NCBI GenBank assembly: GCA_001295935.1 | Contig: LJHX01000155.1 | Coordinates: 1 to 34,846, forward strand | From: an alpha proteobacterium AAP81b | Lineage (GTDB): Bacteria > Pseudomonadota > Alphaproteobacteria > Sphingomonadales > Sphingomonadaceae | Direction: 5' to 3' | Length of the DNA stretch: 34,846 nt | Shown: in pieces, positions 24,043 through 34,649 of the stretch | Position numbering within the stretch: position 1 is the first letter of the stretch | How the letters are laid out: the number at the start of each line of letters is the position of its first letter | Translations under genes and position numbers: made by a program | Notes under the pieces: model-generated | Seen by the model: only the letters and a program-made list of their open reading frames with translations | Databases searched by the model: none | What the model was told of the DNA's origin: nothing

Positions 24043-24083
24043 CACCGTCTCCTGCCGCGACACCATTGTCGGGACAGGGAAAA

Positions 24084-24109
24084 AAGCGTCAACCGGAGCC
24101 ATCGGTTCC
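24084..24109 (-). promoter_or_regulatory. Weak EcfG-type promoter candidate
   Basis: On the minus strand GGAAC (24105-24109) is followed after 16 bases by CGCTT (24084-24088), against the consensus CGTT. It precedes the small gene at 24042 by about 40 bases. The -10 is imperfect, so this is the weakest of the four candidates. Confidence 0.35.
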
Positions 24110-24194
24110 GCCATGAGGCGACGAAGCGCCGCCCGGCGGTCGCGCGGCACGGGCCTGCAACCACCGGCGAACGCCGCGCCTTACGCGGCAGGCG

Positions 24195-25016
24195 TCAGAC
24201 CGGTTCCGGCCGGCGCTGCAGCATCAGCGCCTGGCCAATCGTCGCCACCAGCGTTTCGACCTGGAACGGCTTGGTGATGAGGTACGTCGGCTCGGGACGC
24301 TCGCCGGTGAGCAGGCGTTCGGGGAAGGCGGTGACGAACACCACCGGCACGTCGTGATCGGCAAGGATGTCCTTGACGGCGTCGATCCCCGACGAACCGT
24401 CGGCGAGCTGGATATCGGCGAGCACCAGATCGGCTTCCTCGGCGCGTGCCAGCGCCGCTGCCTCGGTGCGCGTCGTCGCAATGCCGACGACGCTGTGGCC
24501 AAGGCCTTCGACGATGTTCTGCAGGTCCATGGCGATGATCGGTTCGTCCTCGATGATCATCACCCGGCCCGCCATCTGCTGGGCAATCGCCGCATTGGCG
24601 GCGGTGATGTCGCCGCGCACCTCATCCTCGCTGCGGCCGAGGATCACCGCGGCGTCGCCGATCGAAAAGCCTTCGACCGCGGTGAGCAGCAGCGCCTCGC
24701 GGCGGTGCGTCGGCAATGCGGCGAGCAGTTCCTCGCCGACCATCTGCGCGACCGAGGCCGGCTTGCCGCCATCGACCTGGTCGGCGAACGGCGCCCAGAA
24801 AGCGTGGAAGAGCCGGAACAGCTCGACCCGCGCCGGGCGGGCGCGCTCGATCTGGTCGGGGGCCTGCAGCAAGGCTTCGAGGGCGGCACGGACGAAGGCG
24901 TCGCCCGTCCGCTGCGACCCGGTGAGCGCGCGGCCGTAGCGGCGCAGATAGGGCAGATGCGGCCCCATCGTGTCGCGGAGGCTCCCGCCATCCCGGGAAC
25001 CCGGCTTGTCAGTCAT
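24195..25016 (-). CDS. phyR: PhyR-type anti-anti-sigma response regulator
   Basis: This 273-aa cytosolic master regulator of the alphaproteobacterial general stress response has two parts. Residues ~17-145 are an EcfG-like sigma domain (LPYLRRYGRALTGSQRTGDAFV; LPTHRREALLLTAVEGFSIGDAA) that mimics the sigma factor but cannot bind promoters. Residues ~150-270 are a receiver with the acidic pair in IIEDEP, phosphoacceptor D201 (VLADIQL) and FVTAFPE...LITKPF, the altered switch region typical of PhyR. When phosphorylated it binds NepR and frees EcfG. Start MTDKPGSRDG at 25016; a second in-frame ATG 16 codons on is possible. It diverges from nepR-ecfG, and both sides carry EcfG-type promoters. Confidence 0.95.
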   Translation of the reverse strand: MTDKPGSRDGGSLRDTMGPHLPYLRRYGRALTGSQRTGDAFVRAALEALLQAPDQIERARPARVELFRLFHAFWAPFADQVDGGKPASVAQMVGEELLAALPTHRREALLLTAVEGFSIGDAAVILGRSEDEVRGDITAANAAIAQQMAGRVMIIEDEPIIAMDLQNIVEGLGHSVVGIATTRTEAAALARAEEADLVLADIQLADGSSGIDAVKDILADHDVPVVFVTAFPERLLTGERPEPTYLITKPFQVETLVATIGQALMLQRRPEPV

Positions 25017-25055
25017 GCTTTACGCCCCTTGATCGGTAATGTGCACCGCAGTCAT

Positions 25056-25080
25056 TACGCCGACGACGGCGCCGGGTTCC
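25056..25080 (-). promoter_or_regulatory. EcfG-type promoter for phyR
   Basis: On the minus strand GGAAC (25076-25080) and CGTA (25056-25059) are separated by 16 bases, one base away from the GGAAC-N16-CGTT consensus. It lies 40 bases before the phyR start, fitting autoregulation of phyR by EcfG. Confidence 0.6.
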
Positions 25081-25206
25081 GACCTGACGCGGGCAAACCG
25101 CGGTCGGTTGCTGTGTCCGGGAGCGCGCTCCCGCCCCGCTCGCTGCCGCCGCGCCGACGGGACCGCAAGGGTGCTTCGCCTTGCCGCCGCAAATGTTATC
25201 ATTGCG

Positions 25207-25231
25207 GGAACGATATCGCGGCGCCCGCGTT
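25207..25231 (+). promoter_or_regulatory. EcfG promoter for nepR-ecfG
   Basis: GGAAC (25207-25211) and CGTT (25228-25231) are separated by exactly 16 bases, a full match to the EcfG consensus. It lies 59 bases before the nepR start. The 25017-25289 gap holds no gene, only this and the divergent phyR promoter. Confidence 0.8.
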
Positions 25232-25289
25232 GGGCAAGCAACCGGCTTTCCGGTGGCGGATCGTCCGCCGGCGAGCGGAGATTTGATGA

Positions 25290-25532
25290 ATGAGACAGGA
25301 TGACGACATGGACGCGCGCCGCGGGGGGGCAGTGGCCCGGCAACAGATCAGCGAACCCGTCGGCAGCGGCGGTGACCCGGTGACGACCGGGCTGCAACGC
25401 CTGTTCGCGTCTTTCGAGGATGAACCGATTCCCGAAGATTTTCTGCGTCTTCTCGACGAGATCGAGGCGCGCGGTGCCGAGGTCGTCGATCTCGCGCCAG
25501 CGAAGCCGGAGCAGGCGCGAGATATTTCGTGA
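25290..25532 (+). CDS. nepR: Anti-sigma factor NepR
   Basis: This 80-aa cytosolic protein holds EcfG inactive in unstressed cells. The two-helix NepR core is visible: ISEPVGSGGDPVTTGLQRLFASFEDEPIPEDFLRLLDEIE (positions ~20-59), with the conserved L-x2-(L/F)(F/Y)-x(4)-E-x-IP-x2-(F/L)-x2-LL pattern. ATG at 25290 is nine bases after GGAG; an ATG at 25308 is also possible. A short out-of-frame ATG at 25286 opens only five codons. Its stop overlaps the likely GTG start of ecfG (GTGA), so the inhibitor and sigma factor are made in fixed ratio. Confidence 0.93.
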   Translation: MRQDDDMDARRGGAVARQQISEPVGSGGDPVTTGLQRLFASFEDEPIPEDFLRLLDEIEARGAEVVDLAPAKPEQARDIS

Positions 25533-26185
25533 AGCGATCATTGATGAATCCCATGACAGGCGACGCGGACGACAACGCGCCGGAGGACCATCTGTCCGAC
25601 GATCCAGCCGCCGGCGAAGCGTCGTCGATCGAGACCGTCGCCGCGCCGCGGCCGCCGATGGATGCGGCGGCGCTCGCCGACTTCCGCCGCGACCTGCTCG
25701 CTGCCATTCCGGCACTGCGCGGCTTTGCCCGCGGCCTGTGCGGCAACCGCGACCTCGCCGACGATCTGGCGCAGGACGCGCTCGCCAAGGCCTGGGCGGC
25801 GCGCGCCAGTTACATGCCCGGCACGCATTTCCGCGCCTGGCTGTTCCGCATCCTGCGCAATCACTATTTTTCGCTCGGCCGCCGCGCCCATCGCTTCGCG
25901 CCCTGGGATGAAGCCCTCGCCGACCGCGTGCTGGTGACCCAGGCGACGCAGGGCTCGGGGATCGACATCGCCGACGTCCAGCGCGGTCTCGCCACCCTGC
26001 CCGCCGAACAGCGCGAGGCGCTGCTGCTGGTCTCGGCGAGCGGGCTGTCGGTCGAGGAAGCCGCCAATGTCATGGGCTGCGCCATCGGCACGGTGAAAAG
26101 CCGCGTGTCGCGCGGGCGTGCGGCGCTGCAGACCTATATGAACGGCGCCACCCAGGAGCCCGAGCGCCTCAGCCCCGCCGCCTGA
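25529..26185 (+). CDS. ecfG: EcfG-family general stress sigma factor
   Basis: This 218-aa ECF15-type sigma factor directs RNA polymerase to general stress promoters. Region sigma2 spans ~47-115 (FRRDLLAAIPALRGFARGLCGNRDLADDLAQDALAKAW, then FRAWLFRILRNHYFSLGRR). Region sigma4 spans ~150-205 (GLATLPAEQREALLLVSASGLSVEEAANVMGCAIGTVKSRVSRGRAAL). The first ~45 residues are an acidic, poorly conserved extension. The GTG at 25529 overlaps the nepR stop; an ATG at 25544 is an alternative five codons later. It is followed after 17 bases by a sensor kinase gene, so nepR, ecfG and the kinase probably form one operon from the promoter at 25207. Confidence 0.95.
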   Translation: MKRSLMNPMTGDADDNAPEDHLSDDPAAGEASSIETVAAPRPPMDAAALADFRRDLLAAIPALRGFARGLCGNRDLADDLAQDALAKAWAARASYMPGTHFRAWLFRILRNHYFSLGRRAHRFAPWDEALADRVLVTQATQGSGIDIADVQRGLATLPAEQREALLLVSASGLSVEEAANVMGCAIGTVKSRVSRGRAALQTYMNGATQEPERLSPAA

Positions 26186-26202
26186 CGCGGGGTGGAGCGA
26201 CG

Positions 26203-27981
26203 ATGACTTTGGCAAGCCGGGCGCAGGCCGCCCTGTTCGGCACGCCGGCAACGCCCGTCGGCGCCGGCGAGGCGCCCGCCGGCGCGCGACATCTGTCGTT
26301 GCGGCGCGCCTTGGTCGCGCTGATCCTGGTCGCCCTGTTGCCGATCATGGTGCTGTCGATCCTGCAGGGGCTGGTGCGGATCGAAAACCGCCGGGTCGCG
26401 GAAATCAGCCAGATTTCGTCGAGCGCCAACACGCTCGCCGATACCAACAAGATGATTCTCGGTACCACCGAGACGCTGCTGCGGTCGCTCGCCGCCAATC
26501 CGGCGGTACGCGCCGGCGGCGCCGGCTGCGCCGGCACGCTTGCCGATCTGCGCGCCGCGACCCCGCTCTACGCCAATCTTGCCGCCTATGACCGCGACGG
26601 CTGGTTGCGCTGCGCCGCGGTCGGCCCCGGTCTGCCCTATGTCGTCAGCGACAAGGGCTGGTGGAACCGCGTCGCGCGGGCGCGCGGCGTCCTCGTCAGC
26701 GATGCCGTGCATGGCCCCCTTACCGGCGATCGCGTCGTGCTGGTGGCGTTGCCGGCTCGCGACGTCGCTGGCACCTTCGACGGCGCGGTCGTCGCCTCGA
26801 TCGACCTTGCCTGGCTCGACCGCAAGTTGCGCGCGATGGTGACGCGCCCCGATACCGCCGTCGCGGTGATCAGCGACAGCGGCCAGGTGCTGATGGCCAG
26901 CCGGCCGATCCCGCCGGTCGATCTGTCGGTCCGCGCCGGCAGCATCGCCCGGCGCACCGACGCCGCCGGCCACGCCTGGTCCTATACCGTCGTGCCGCTG
27001 GTGGCGCGTGGCCCCGACCAGCATGGGCTGTTCGTCGTCTATGCGGCGCCCGACCCGCCGCGCTTCGGCCTCGCCTGGTGGCAGACGCTCGTCGATTTCC
27101 TGCTGCCGGTGCTGGCGATCGTCATGGCCAGCCTCGCGATCTGGTACGGCAGCCAGCAATTGGTGCTGCGCTGGCTGGCGGGCTTGCAGCGGCTGGCGTT
27201 CAACTTCGCCGCCGGCGATTATCGCTATCGCGCCGTCAGCTTCGCCCGCGCGCCGCGCGAGATCCGCGGCGTCGCCGCCTCGCTCTATCGCATGGCCAGC
27301 GCCATCGCCGAGCGCGACCGCCGGCTGCGCCAATCGCTGGAACATCAGAAGAAACTGGCGCGCGAGGTTCACCATCGCGTCAAGAATAATTTCCAGGTGG
27401 TGATGAGCCTGCTCAGCCTGCAATCGAGCCGCCTCGGCGAGGGCTCGGCACGCGAGGCGATCGACCAGGCGCGGCGGCGGATCGGTGCGCTGGCACTTGT
27501 CCACCGGCTGATCTACGACACCGGCGAACTGGCGAGCATCTCGTCACGCACCTTGCTCGGCGCGCTGTGCGAGCAGTTGACGCCGCCGCCCGACCCGGTT
27601 CGCCACCTCCAGCTCAGCTGCAGCTTCGACGATGTGCCGCTCGATATCGACAGCGCGGTGCCGCTGACCTTGTGGCTCGTCGAGACCGTCCACAATGCCC
27701 TGACGCATGGCTTTGCCGGGCGCAGCGAAGGCATGGTCACGACGCATTTCCGTATCCACGACGGCCAGGCGACGCTCATCGTCAGCGACGATGGCGTCGG
27801 CTTCGATGCGGCGGCGCCGGCCGGCGGGCCCGGAACGCACGGCCTGCGGCTGGTCCGTGCGCTGGCGGCGCAGCTCGGCGGCAGCGCCGAAGTGACGGCG
27901 GGCGAGGCAGGCGGCAGCGTCGCGACCTTGCGCTTCCCGCTGCGCGCGGTCGCCGCGCCGCTGCTTCCCGAAAGCGAATGA
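26203..27981 (+). CDS. Membrane HisKA_2-type sensor histidine kinase of the stress locus
   Basis: This 592-aa inner-membrane kinase probably feeds phosphate to PhyR. Transmembrane helix 1 is at ~35-57, an extracytoplasmic dCache/CHASE-like sensor domain spans ~60-285 ([46 protein letters not shown]), and helix 2 is at ~294-315. A HAMP-like linker follows. The HisKA_2 dimer domain has [20 protein letters not shown] (phospho-His at 390 or 391), and the HATPase domain has [20 protein letters not shown] and [17 protein letters not shown]. HisKA_2/HWE kinases are the usual partners of PhyR. GGAG precedes the ATG at 26203. The ligand is unknown. Confidence 0.92.
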   Translation: MTLASRAQAALFGTPATPVGAGEAPAGARHLSLRRALVALILVALLPIMVLSILQGLVRIENRRVAEISQISSSANTLADTNKMILGTTETLLRSLAANPAVRAGGAGCAGTLADLRAATPLYANLAAYDRDGWLRCAAVGPGLPYVVSDKGWWNRVARARGVLVSDAVHGPLTGDRVVLVALPARDVAGTFDGAVVASIDLAWLDRKLRAMVTRPDTAVAVISDSGQVLMASRPIPPVDLSVRAGSIARRTDAAGHAWSYTVVPLVARGPDQHGLFVVYAAPDPPRFGLAWWQTLVDFLLPVLAIVMASLAIWYGSQQLVLRWLAGLQRLAFNFAAGDYRYRAVSFARAPREIRGVAASLYRMASAIAERDRRLRQSLEHQKKLAREVHHRVKNNFQVVMSLLSLQSSRLGEGSAREAIDQARRRIGALALVHRLIYDTGELASISSRTLLGALCEQLTPPPDPVRHLQLSCSFDDVPLDIDSAVPLTLWLVETVHNALTHGFAGRSEGMVTTHFRIHDGQATLIVSDDGVGFDAAAPAGGPGTHGLRLVRALAAQLGGSAEVTAGEAGGSVATLRFPLRAVAAPLLPESE

Positions 27982-28016
27982 GACGCCCCGGCTGCAACCG
28001 ACGGCGGTCGCGCCCC

Positions 28017-28042
28017 GGAACCGAAAAGCCATTGCAAGGGTT
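28017..28042 (+). promoter_or_regulatory. EcfG-type promoter candidate for DUF1328
   Basis: GGAAC (28017-28021) is followed after 17 bases by GGTT (28039-28042), close to the GGAAC-N16/17-CGTT consensus. It lies 30 bases before the DUF1328 start and just after the kinase stop. Confidence 0.5.
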
Positions 28043-28072
28043 TCTCCTGCATCACCGACAGGAGGCTTTTCC

Positions 28073-28243
28073 ATGCTCAACTGGGCAATCACATTTCTGG
28101 TCATCGCACTGATTGCGGCACTTTTCGGCTTCGGCGGCATTGTTTCCGCCGCGGTCGGTATTGCCAAGATCCTGTTCTTCATCTTTATCGTGCTGTTCGC
28201 GATCAGCCTGGTTTCCTCGCTGCTCTCGGGACGTCGGGCGTAA
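28073..28243 (+). CDS. DUF1328 small membrane protein
   Basis: This 56-aa protein is two hydrophobic helices, [20 protein letters not shown] and a second from [16 protein letters not shown], joined by [10 protein letters not shown], ending in SGRRA. This is the YtjA-like DUF1328 family of small inner-membrane proteins, often induced by general stress. A perfect AGGAGG (28060-28065) precedes the ATG at the right distance. It has its own EcfG-like promoter and a strong terminator at 28270-28297, so it is probably a separate stress transcript after the kinase gene. Confidence 0.92.
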   Translation: MLNWAITFLVIALIAALFGFGGIVSAAVGIAKILFFIFIVLFAISLVSSLLSGRRA

Positions 28244-28269
28244 CGCACCGAACGACACGGATCACGGGC

Positions 28270-28297
28270 GGCGCCGGCGGGGAAATCCGCCGGCGCC
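28270..28297. terminator. Strong hairpin terminator after DUF1328
   Basis: The arms 28270-28280 and 28287-28297 form a perfect 11-base GC stem with a 6-base loop, followed on the plus strand by GTGTCTTTGTT. It lies between convergent genes and can serve both. Confidence 0.75.
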
Positions 28298-28317
28298 GTG
28301 TCTTTGTTGCCGGTGAA

Positions 28318-28998
28318 CTAGCGCCGCGCCGCCGCCAGCGTCGCCATCGCCAGGCACGCGCTGGTATCGATGAGCGGCACGGCAAGATCGGCCTGGCGCA
28401 GCACCAATGGCACTTCCGTGCAGGCCGCGACGATCGCCTCGGCGCCGGCCGTGACCAGCCGAAGCGCCTCAGCGCGCATCGCGCTCTGCACTTCGGCGCC
28501 GGTGTCGCCGGCCTTGATGCGGTTGACCAGCGGCTGCACCACGGCAAGGTCACCATCGACGATACCGATACCACGTGCCAGCAACGGTGCATGATAGAGC
28601 CCCGCGTCGAGCGTCGCGCCGACGGCAAGGATGCCGACCCGACGGGCGTTGCCGACGGCTGCCACGGCCGCCTCGACGATGCTGACGAAACGCGCCCGCC
28701 CGGCGATGGCCGCGACGATGTCGCCCGCCCAGCCATGCGCGGCATTGCACGGCATGGCGAGCACCTCGGCGCCGGCGTCGACGAGCCCCAGCGCCATCGC
28801 CGCCAGCGCCGGCCCCGGCGATGGGCCGCCGGCGCGCGCGGCGTTGCGATCGGGAACATAAGGGTTGCTGTCGACAAGCACGCGCGGATGGTCGCGATCG
28901 CGCGCCGCGCCGACGCCAGCGACGAGCCGCTGGAGGAAATCGACCGTTGCCGCCGGCCCCATGCCGCCGAGAACGCCGATGGTCCGCCAGTCGCTCAA
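28318..28998 (-). CDS. Aspartate/glutamate racemase family protein
   Basis: This 226-aa cytosolic enzyme of the cofactor-independent Asp/Glu racemase superfamily interconverts L- and D-amino acids with two cysteines: C84 in AMPCNAAHGW and C193 in VAACTEVPLVL. The start IGVLGGMGPAATVDFLQRL is the aspartate-racemase-type N-terminus. No ATG fits; a TTG at 28998 overlaps the stop of the preceding D-cysteine desulfhydrase (TTGA) and gives MSDWRTIGVLGGMG. Coupling to a D-amino-acid-degrading enzyme suggests a shared role in D-amino-acid turnover. Broad-spectrum racemase is possible; the specificity is open. Confidence 0.88.
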   Translation of the reverse strand: MSDWRTIGVLGGMGPAATVDFLQRLVAGVGAARDRDHPRVLVDSNPYVPDRNAARAGGPSPGPALAAMALGLVDAGAEVLAMPCNAAHGWAGDIVAAIAGRARFVSIVEAAVAAVGNARRVGILAVGATLDAGLYHAPLLARGIGIVDGDLAVVQPLVNRIKAGDTGAEVQSAMRAEALRLVTAGAEAIVAACTEVPLVLRQADLAVPLIDTSACLAMATLAAARR

Positions 28999-30002
28999 TT
29001 CTGGCCCGGCGCGCGCAGGTCGCCCGCAAAGGCCGGCAGCGACGGCGAACCGCCGGTATGGAGAAAGACGATCCGCTGCCCCGCGGCGAAGACCCCGGCG
29101 CCGACCAGGGCGAACAGCCCCGCCATCGCCTTGCCGCTGTAGACGGGGTCGAGGAGAATGCCCTCGACCGCGGCGACGGTGCGGACGGCATCGACCATTT
29201 CCGGCGTCGGCAGCGAATAGCCCGGCCCCACCCATTCGTCGCGCGCCACGACATCGGCTTCGGCGGGCGCCGGCGTGCCGAGCAGCGCCGCGGTCGCCAC
29301 CGCGAGGCGGTGGACATTGCCTTCCTGCTCGGCGCGCGGCCGGCGAACGTTGATGCCGGTCACCGGCAACCCGGCATTGAGCGCCACCAGCCCCGCCAGC
29401 AGCCCGGCGTGGGTGCCGGCGCTGCCACTGGCAACGACAAGATGATCGAAGGCCAGCCCGAGCTCGAAGCTCTGCACCAGCAGCTCCTGGGCACAGGCGG
29501 CATAGCCGAGCGCGCCCAATGGATTGGAGCCGCCGCCGGGGATGATGTAGGGCTTGCCGCCGGCAGCGCGGACGGCTTCGGCCTCGCGCGCCAGTTCGCC
29601 GGGGATGTCGGTGCCCGCCGGCACCATGCGGATGGCGGCGGCGCCCATCAACTCGAACAGCTGGTTGTTGCCGAGCGCGTGGGCGTCGTAGCTGCCGGGC
29701 ACGCGCTCCTCGATGATCAGCCGGCAGGCCAGCCCCTCCTTCGCCGCCGCCGACAGCGTCAGCCGGCAATGGTTGGACTGCGGCGCCCCCATGGTAACGA
29801 TGGTATCGGCGCCCTCGGCGAGCGCGGCGGCCATCAGGAATTCGAGCTTGCGGGTCTTGTTGCCGCCACCCGCCAGCCCGAGCATGTCGTCGCGCTTGAT
29901 CCAGATTTCCGGGCCGCCAAGCCGGACGGAGAGGCGCGGCAGCGGCTCCAGCGGGGTCGCGAAGGGCGTGTAGCGCTGGCGGGGAAAGCGGGCGAGATTC
30001 AT
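28995..30002 (-). CDS. D-cysteine desulfhydrase / ACC deaminase family PLP enzyme
   Basis: This 335-aa PLP enzyme begins MNLARFPRQRYTPFATPLEPLPRLS and has the cofactor lysine K49 in GGGNKTRKLEFLM, the GAPQSNHCRLT segment, IIPGGGSNPLGALGYAACAQEL and a C-terminal FLHTGGSPSLPAF. These match D-cysteine desulfhydrase, which splits D-cysteine to pyruvate, sulfide and ammonia. The related 1-aminocyclopropane-1-carboxylate deaminase cannot be fully ruled out, but the start and GSNPLG segment favour desulfhydrase. It overlaps the racemase gene by four bases and diverges from tspO. Confidence 0.88.
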   Translation of the reverse strand: MNLARFPRQRYTPFATPLEPLPRLSVRLGGPEIWIKRDDMLGLAGGGNKTRKLEFLMAAALAEGADTIVTMGAPQSNHCRLTLSAAAKEGLACRLIIEERVPGSYDAHALGNNQLFELMGAAAIRMVPAGTDIPGELAREAEAVRAAGGKPYIIPGGGSNPLGALGYAACAQELLVQSFELGLAFDHLVVASGSAGTHAGLLAGLVALNAGLPVTGINVRRPRAEQEGNVHRLAVATAALLGTPAPAEADVVARDEWVGPGYSLPTPEMVDAVRTVAAVEGILLDPVYSGKAMAGLFALVGAGVFAAGQRIVFLHTGGSPSLPAFAGDLRAPGQN

Positions 30003-30101
30003 CGCGCGCTGATGCCCGCTCGCCCGCCCGCGAACAAGAGCGTGCGGCCAGGCTGTCGCAAGGGGGTGCAACATTTGCCGACAATGCGCATATGCAGCGC
30101 C

Positions 30102-30581
30102 ATGCCCGACATTTCCGCCCCGGTTCTTGCCGCGACCGCCTGGGCGGTGACGCTGGGGCTGGTCGGCGGGCTGATGACGCCGATCGGCAGCTGGTATCGC
30201 GACTTGCGCAAGCCGGGCTTCCAGCCGCCGAACTGGCTGTTCGGCCCGGCCTGGACCCTCATTCTCGGCCTTGCCGCCTGGGCCGCGGTGATCGCCTGGA
30301 ACGCCGCGGCGACGCCGGCGGCGCAGCGCGACATCCTCATCGTCTTCGCCGTCAACGGCATCTGCCATCTCGCCTGGAGCCCGTTGTTCTTCAAGGCGCG
30401 GCGCCCCGACTTGGCGCTGATCGAGGTGGTTTTCCTCTGGGCCTCGCTGGTCGCGATGATCGCGGTGCTGGCGCCGATCGCGCCGATGGCGGCGTGGCTG
30501 ATCGCGCCCTATCTCGCCTGGGTCAGCTTCGCGGCGTTCCTCAACTGGACGATCGTGCGATTGAACCCGCGACCCGCCTGA
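30102..30581 (+). CDS. tspO: TspO/MBR family tryptophan-rich sensory protein
   Basis: This 159-aa inner- or outer-membrane protein has five transmembrane helices and the TspO signature GSWYRDLRKPGFQPPNWLFGPAWTLILGLAAWAAV near residues 28-62, plus AWSPLFFKARRPDLALIEV and a C-terminal WVSFAAFLNWTIVRLNP. TspO proteins bind porphyrins and tetrapyrroles and modulate pigment or stress responses in alphaproteobacteria. ATG at 30102 matches the family; an ATG six codons upstream is possible. It ends one base before the stop of the converging gene. Confidence 0.93.
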   Translation: MPDISAPVLAATAWAVTLGLVGGLMTPIGSWYRDLRKPGFQPPNWLFGPAWTLILGLAAWAAVIAWNAAATPAAQRDILIVFAVNGICHLAWSPLFFKARRPDLALIEVVFLWASLVAMIAVLAPIAPMAAWLIAPYLAWVSFAAFLNWTIVRLNPRPA

Positions 30582-30582
30582 G

Positions 30583-31590
30583 TCAGCCGAGCAGCGGGTT
30601 GCCCGGCGTCATCGGCACGCCGGTCGCTTTCGCCACGGCTTCGGTCCACACCACCACCTTGTCGATCTCGTCGCGATGCGCCGTTGCGGCGGCGGCGTTC
30701 TCGGCGGCCCGCGCTTCGCTGCCGAAACGGTCGCCCGATTTGCTGTGGGTGGTGAAGGCCGGCCCGGCTACCACGGCTTCGGCATCGAGCGCGATGCCGT
30801 AGAGCGCCGCCAGCGCGCGCATCGCGGCCACCGGCTCGGCCATCAGCCGATCCGAATCGAGGCTGCGGACGCGCGGGCCGAAGGTCGCCACGAGGTGCGC
30901 GAACAGCGCCTGCTGGGCGAGCCAGGTCATCGCCGCCGCCTGGAGGTCGGTCTGGCCGAGATAGTCGTCGGTCGTATATCCGAACGGGTGCAGCCGCTCG
31001 CGCAACTGTTTGACGAGCAGATCGCGCGCCCACAGCCGCCCGGTCATTTCCTTCTTGGCAATCGACCCCAGGAACACCGGCAGCGGCGCATAGAGCAGCA
31101 GCGCCCGCGCCGCACTGCGCATCGTCAGCATCGCCGGAGCAAGGCCATTGCAGACGTTCGACGGCTTGATGACCACCGCCTCGCCGCGCCCGAACGGCCG
31201 GGCGAGCAGGGTCAGCCCGGCATCGAGCACCGGGGCGATGTCGCGCGCGCTGCCGCCGCGATGCTGCCAGCCGACCAGGTCGTTGAGGAACACCGGCTCC
31301 TTCAGCCCCATCGCCGCGCCCGGCAGGTCGAAAGCGCGGGCGAGCACCGTCGAGCAGCAGAAGGCCGAATGGAAGACGAAGTGCAGCGGCGCCGCCGCCG
31401 GCCGCGCCGCCATGGCGTCGGCGAGGCGGATGACGGTCGGATCGCCGGCGGGCAGATATTCGTCGGTGATAAAGGTCGCCTCGCGATGGGTGTCGCGGTC
31501 GAAGCGACGAAAATGCACCGTCGCCTGGCCGGGGTCGAAGCGATGCGGGAACCACAAGGGATCGCGGGCGATGGCGGCGATTTCGGTCAT
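30583..31590 (-). CDS. Sulfotransferase-like P-loop protein
   Basis: This 335-aa protein has an N-terminal segment HFVFHSAFCCSTVLARAFDLPG (about residues 71-92) that resembles the phosphosulfate-binding loop of sulfotransferases (strand-loop-helix with S-x-S/T), and a later EAVVIKPSNVCNG strand. The rest is helical with RSLDSDRLMAEPVAAMRALAALYGI, a pattern common near the 3'-phosphate loop of sulfotransferases. The donor-site residues are not fully convincing, so other nucleotide-binding roles remain open. ATG at 31590 is chosen because the longer upstream frame lies in non-coding sequence. It converges with tspO and diverges from the small exported gene. Confidence 0.6.
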   Translation of the reverse strand: MTEIAAIARDPLWFPHRFDPGQATVHFRRFDRDTHREATFITDEYLPAGDPTVIRLADAMAARPAAAPLHFVFHSAFCCSTVLARAFDLPGAAMGLKEPVFLNDLVGWQHRGGSARDIAPVLDAGLTLLARPFGRGEAVVIKPSNVCNGLAPAMLTMRSAARALLLYAPLPVFLGSIAKKEMTGRLWARDLLVKQLRERLHPFGYTTDDYLGQTDLQAAAMTWLAQQALFAHLVATFGPRVRSLDSDRLMAEPVAAMRALAALYGIALDAEAVVAGPAFTTHSKSGDRFGSEARAAENAAAATAHRDEIDKVVVWTEAVAKATGVPMTPGNPLLG

Positions 31591-31705
31591 CGCCCGATCT
31601 CTGCCCTGCCGGCTGGCGCCGGGCAATGCCGCGCTTGCGGTGCGATTGTCGGCGCGACCGCCTTGGGCTAAAAAGCGCGAATTGCTTCGCCGTTGGAGTT
31701 CGCCG

Positions 31706-32008
31706 ATGCGCTCGTTCGTTGCCGCCGTCTTCGCCGCCAGCCTGATCGCCAGCACGGCGATCGCCCAAACGGCGCCTGCCCCCGCCCCCGCCGCGCCGGC
31801 GACCCCGCCGCCCGCGACAACGCCGCCGGCGCCGGCCAACGATCCGATGGACCAGACCGTCTGCCGCAAGACGCTTGAGACCGGCAGCCTCGTCAAGGCG
31901 CGCAAGCAATGCCACACCCGCCGGCAATGGGCCTATCTCGACGAGGCCAATGGCACCGCGGCGCGCAACATGGTCGACGACAACCGCAGCCGGCCGGGCG
32001 GCCAGTAA
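31706..32008 (+). CDS. Small exported hypothetical protein with Pro/Ala linker
   Basis: This 100-aa protein has a signal peptide (residues 1-20, MRSFVAAVFAASLIASTAIA), a Pro/Ala/Thr-rich linker (21-45) and a basic C-terminal part with two cysteines (TVCRKTLETGSLVKARKQCHTRRQW) that could form one disulfide. The pattern C-x(5)-G-S-x(4)-(R/K)-x-C-x(3)-x-W recurs in small sphingomonad and caulobacter secreted proteins of unknown function. It converges on clpB with 16 bases between. Confidence 0.78.
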   Translation: MRSFVAAVFAASLIASTAIAQTAPAPAPAAPATPPPATTPPAPANDPMDQTVCRKTLETGSLVKARKQCHTRRQWAYLDEANGTAARNMVDDNRSRPGGQ

Positions 32009-32024
32009 GGCCGCCGCGCGGCGA

Positions 32025-34595
<2,571 letters not shown>

Positions 34596-34621
34596 CGGCG
34601 GCGATACTCCTGTTGCGGCCG

Positions 34622-34649
34622 ATATGGTGTTGCTGATGGGCAACACAAG
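34622..34649 (-). promoter_or_regulatory. Sigma32-type heat-shock promoter for clpB
   Basis: On the minus strand CTTG (34646-34649) and CCATAT (34622-34627) are separated by 18 bases, close to the alphaproteobacterial sigma32 pattern (CTTG-N17/18-CYTAT). The -10 lies 27 bases before the clpB ATG, giving a leader of about 20 bases. Confidence 0.65.
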
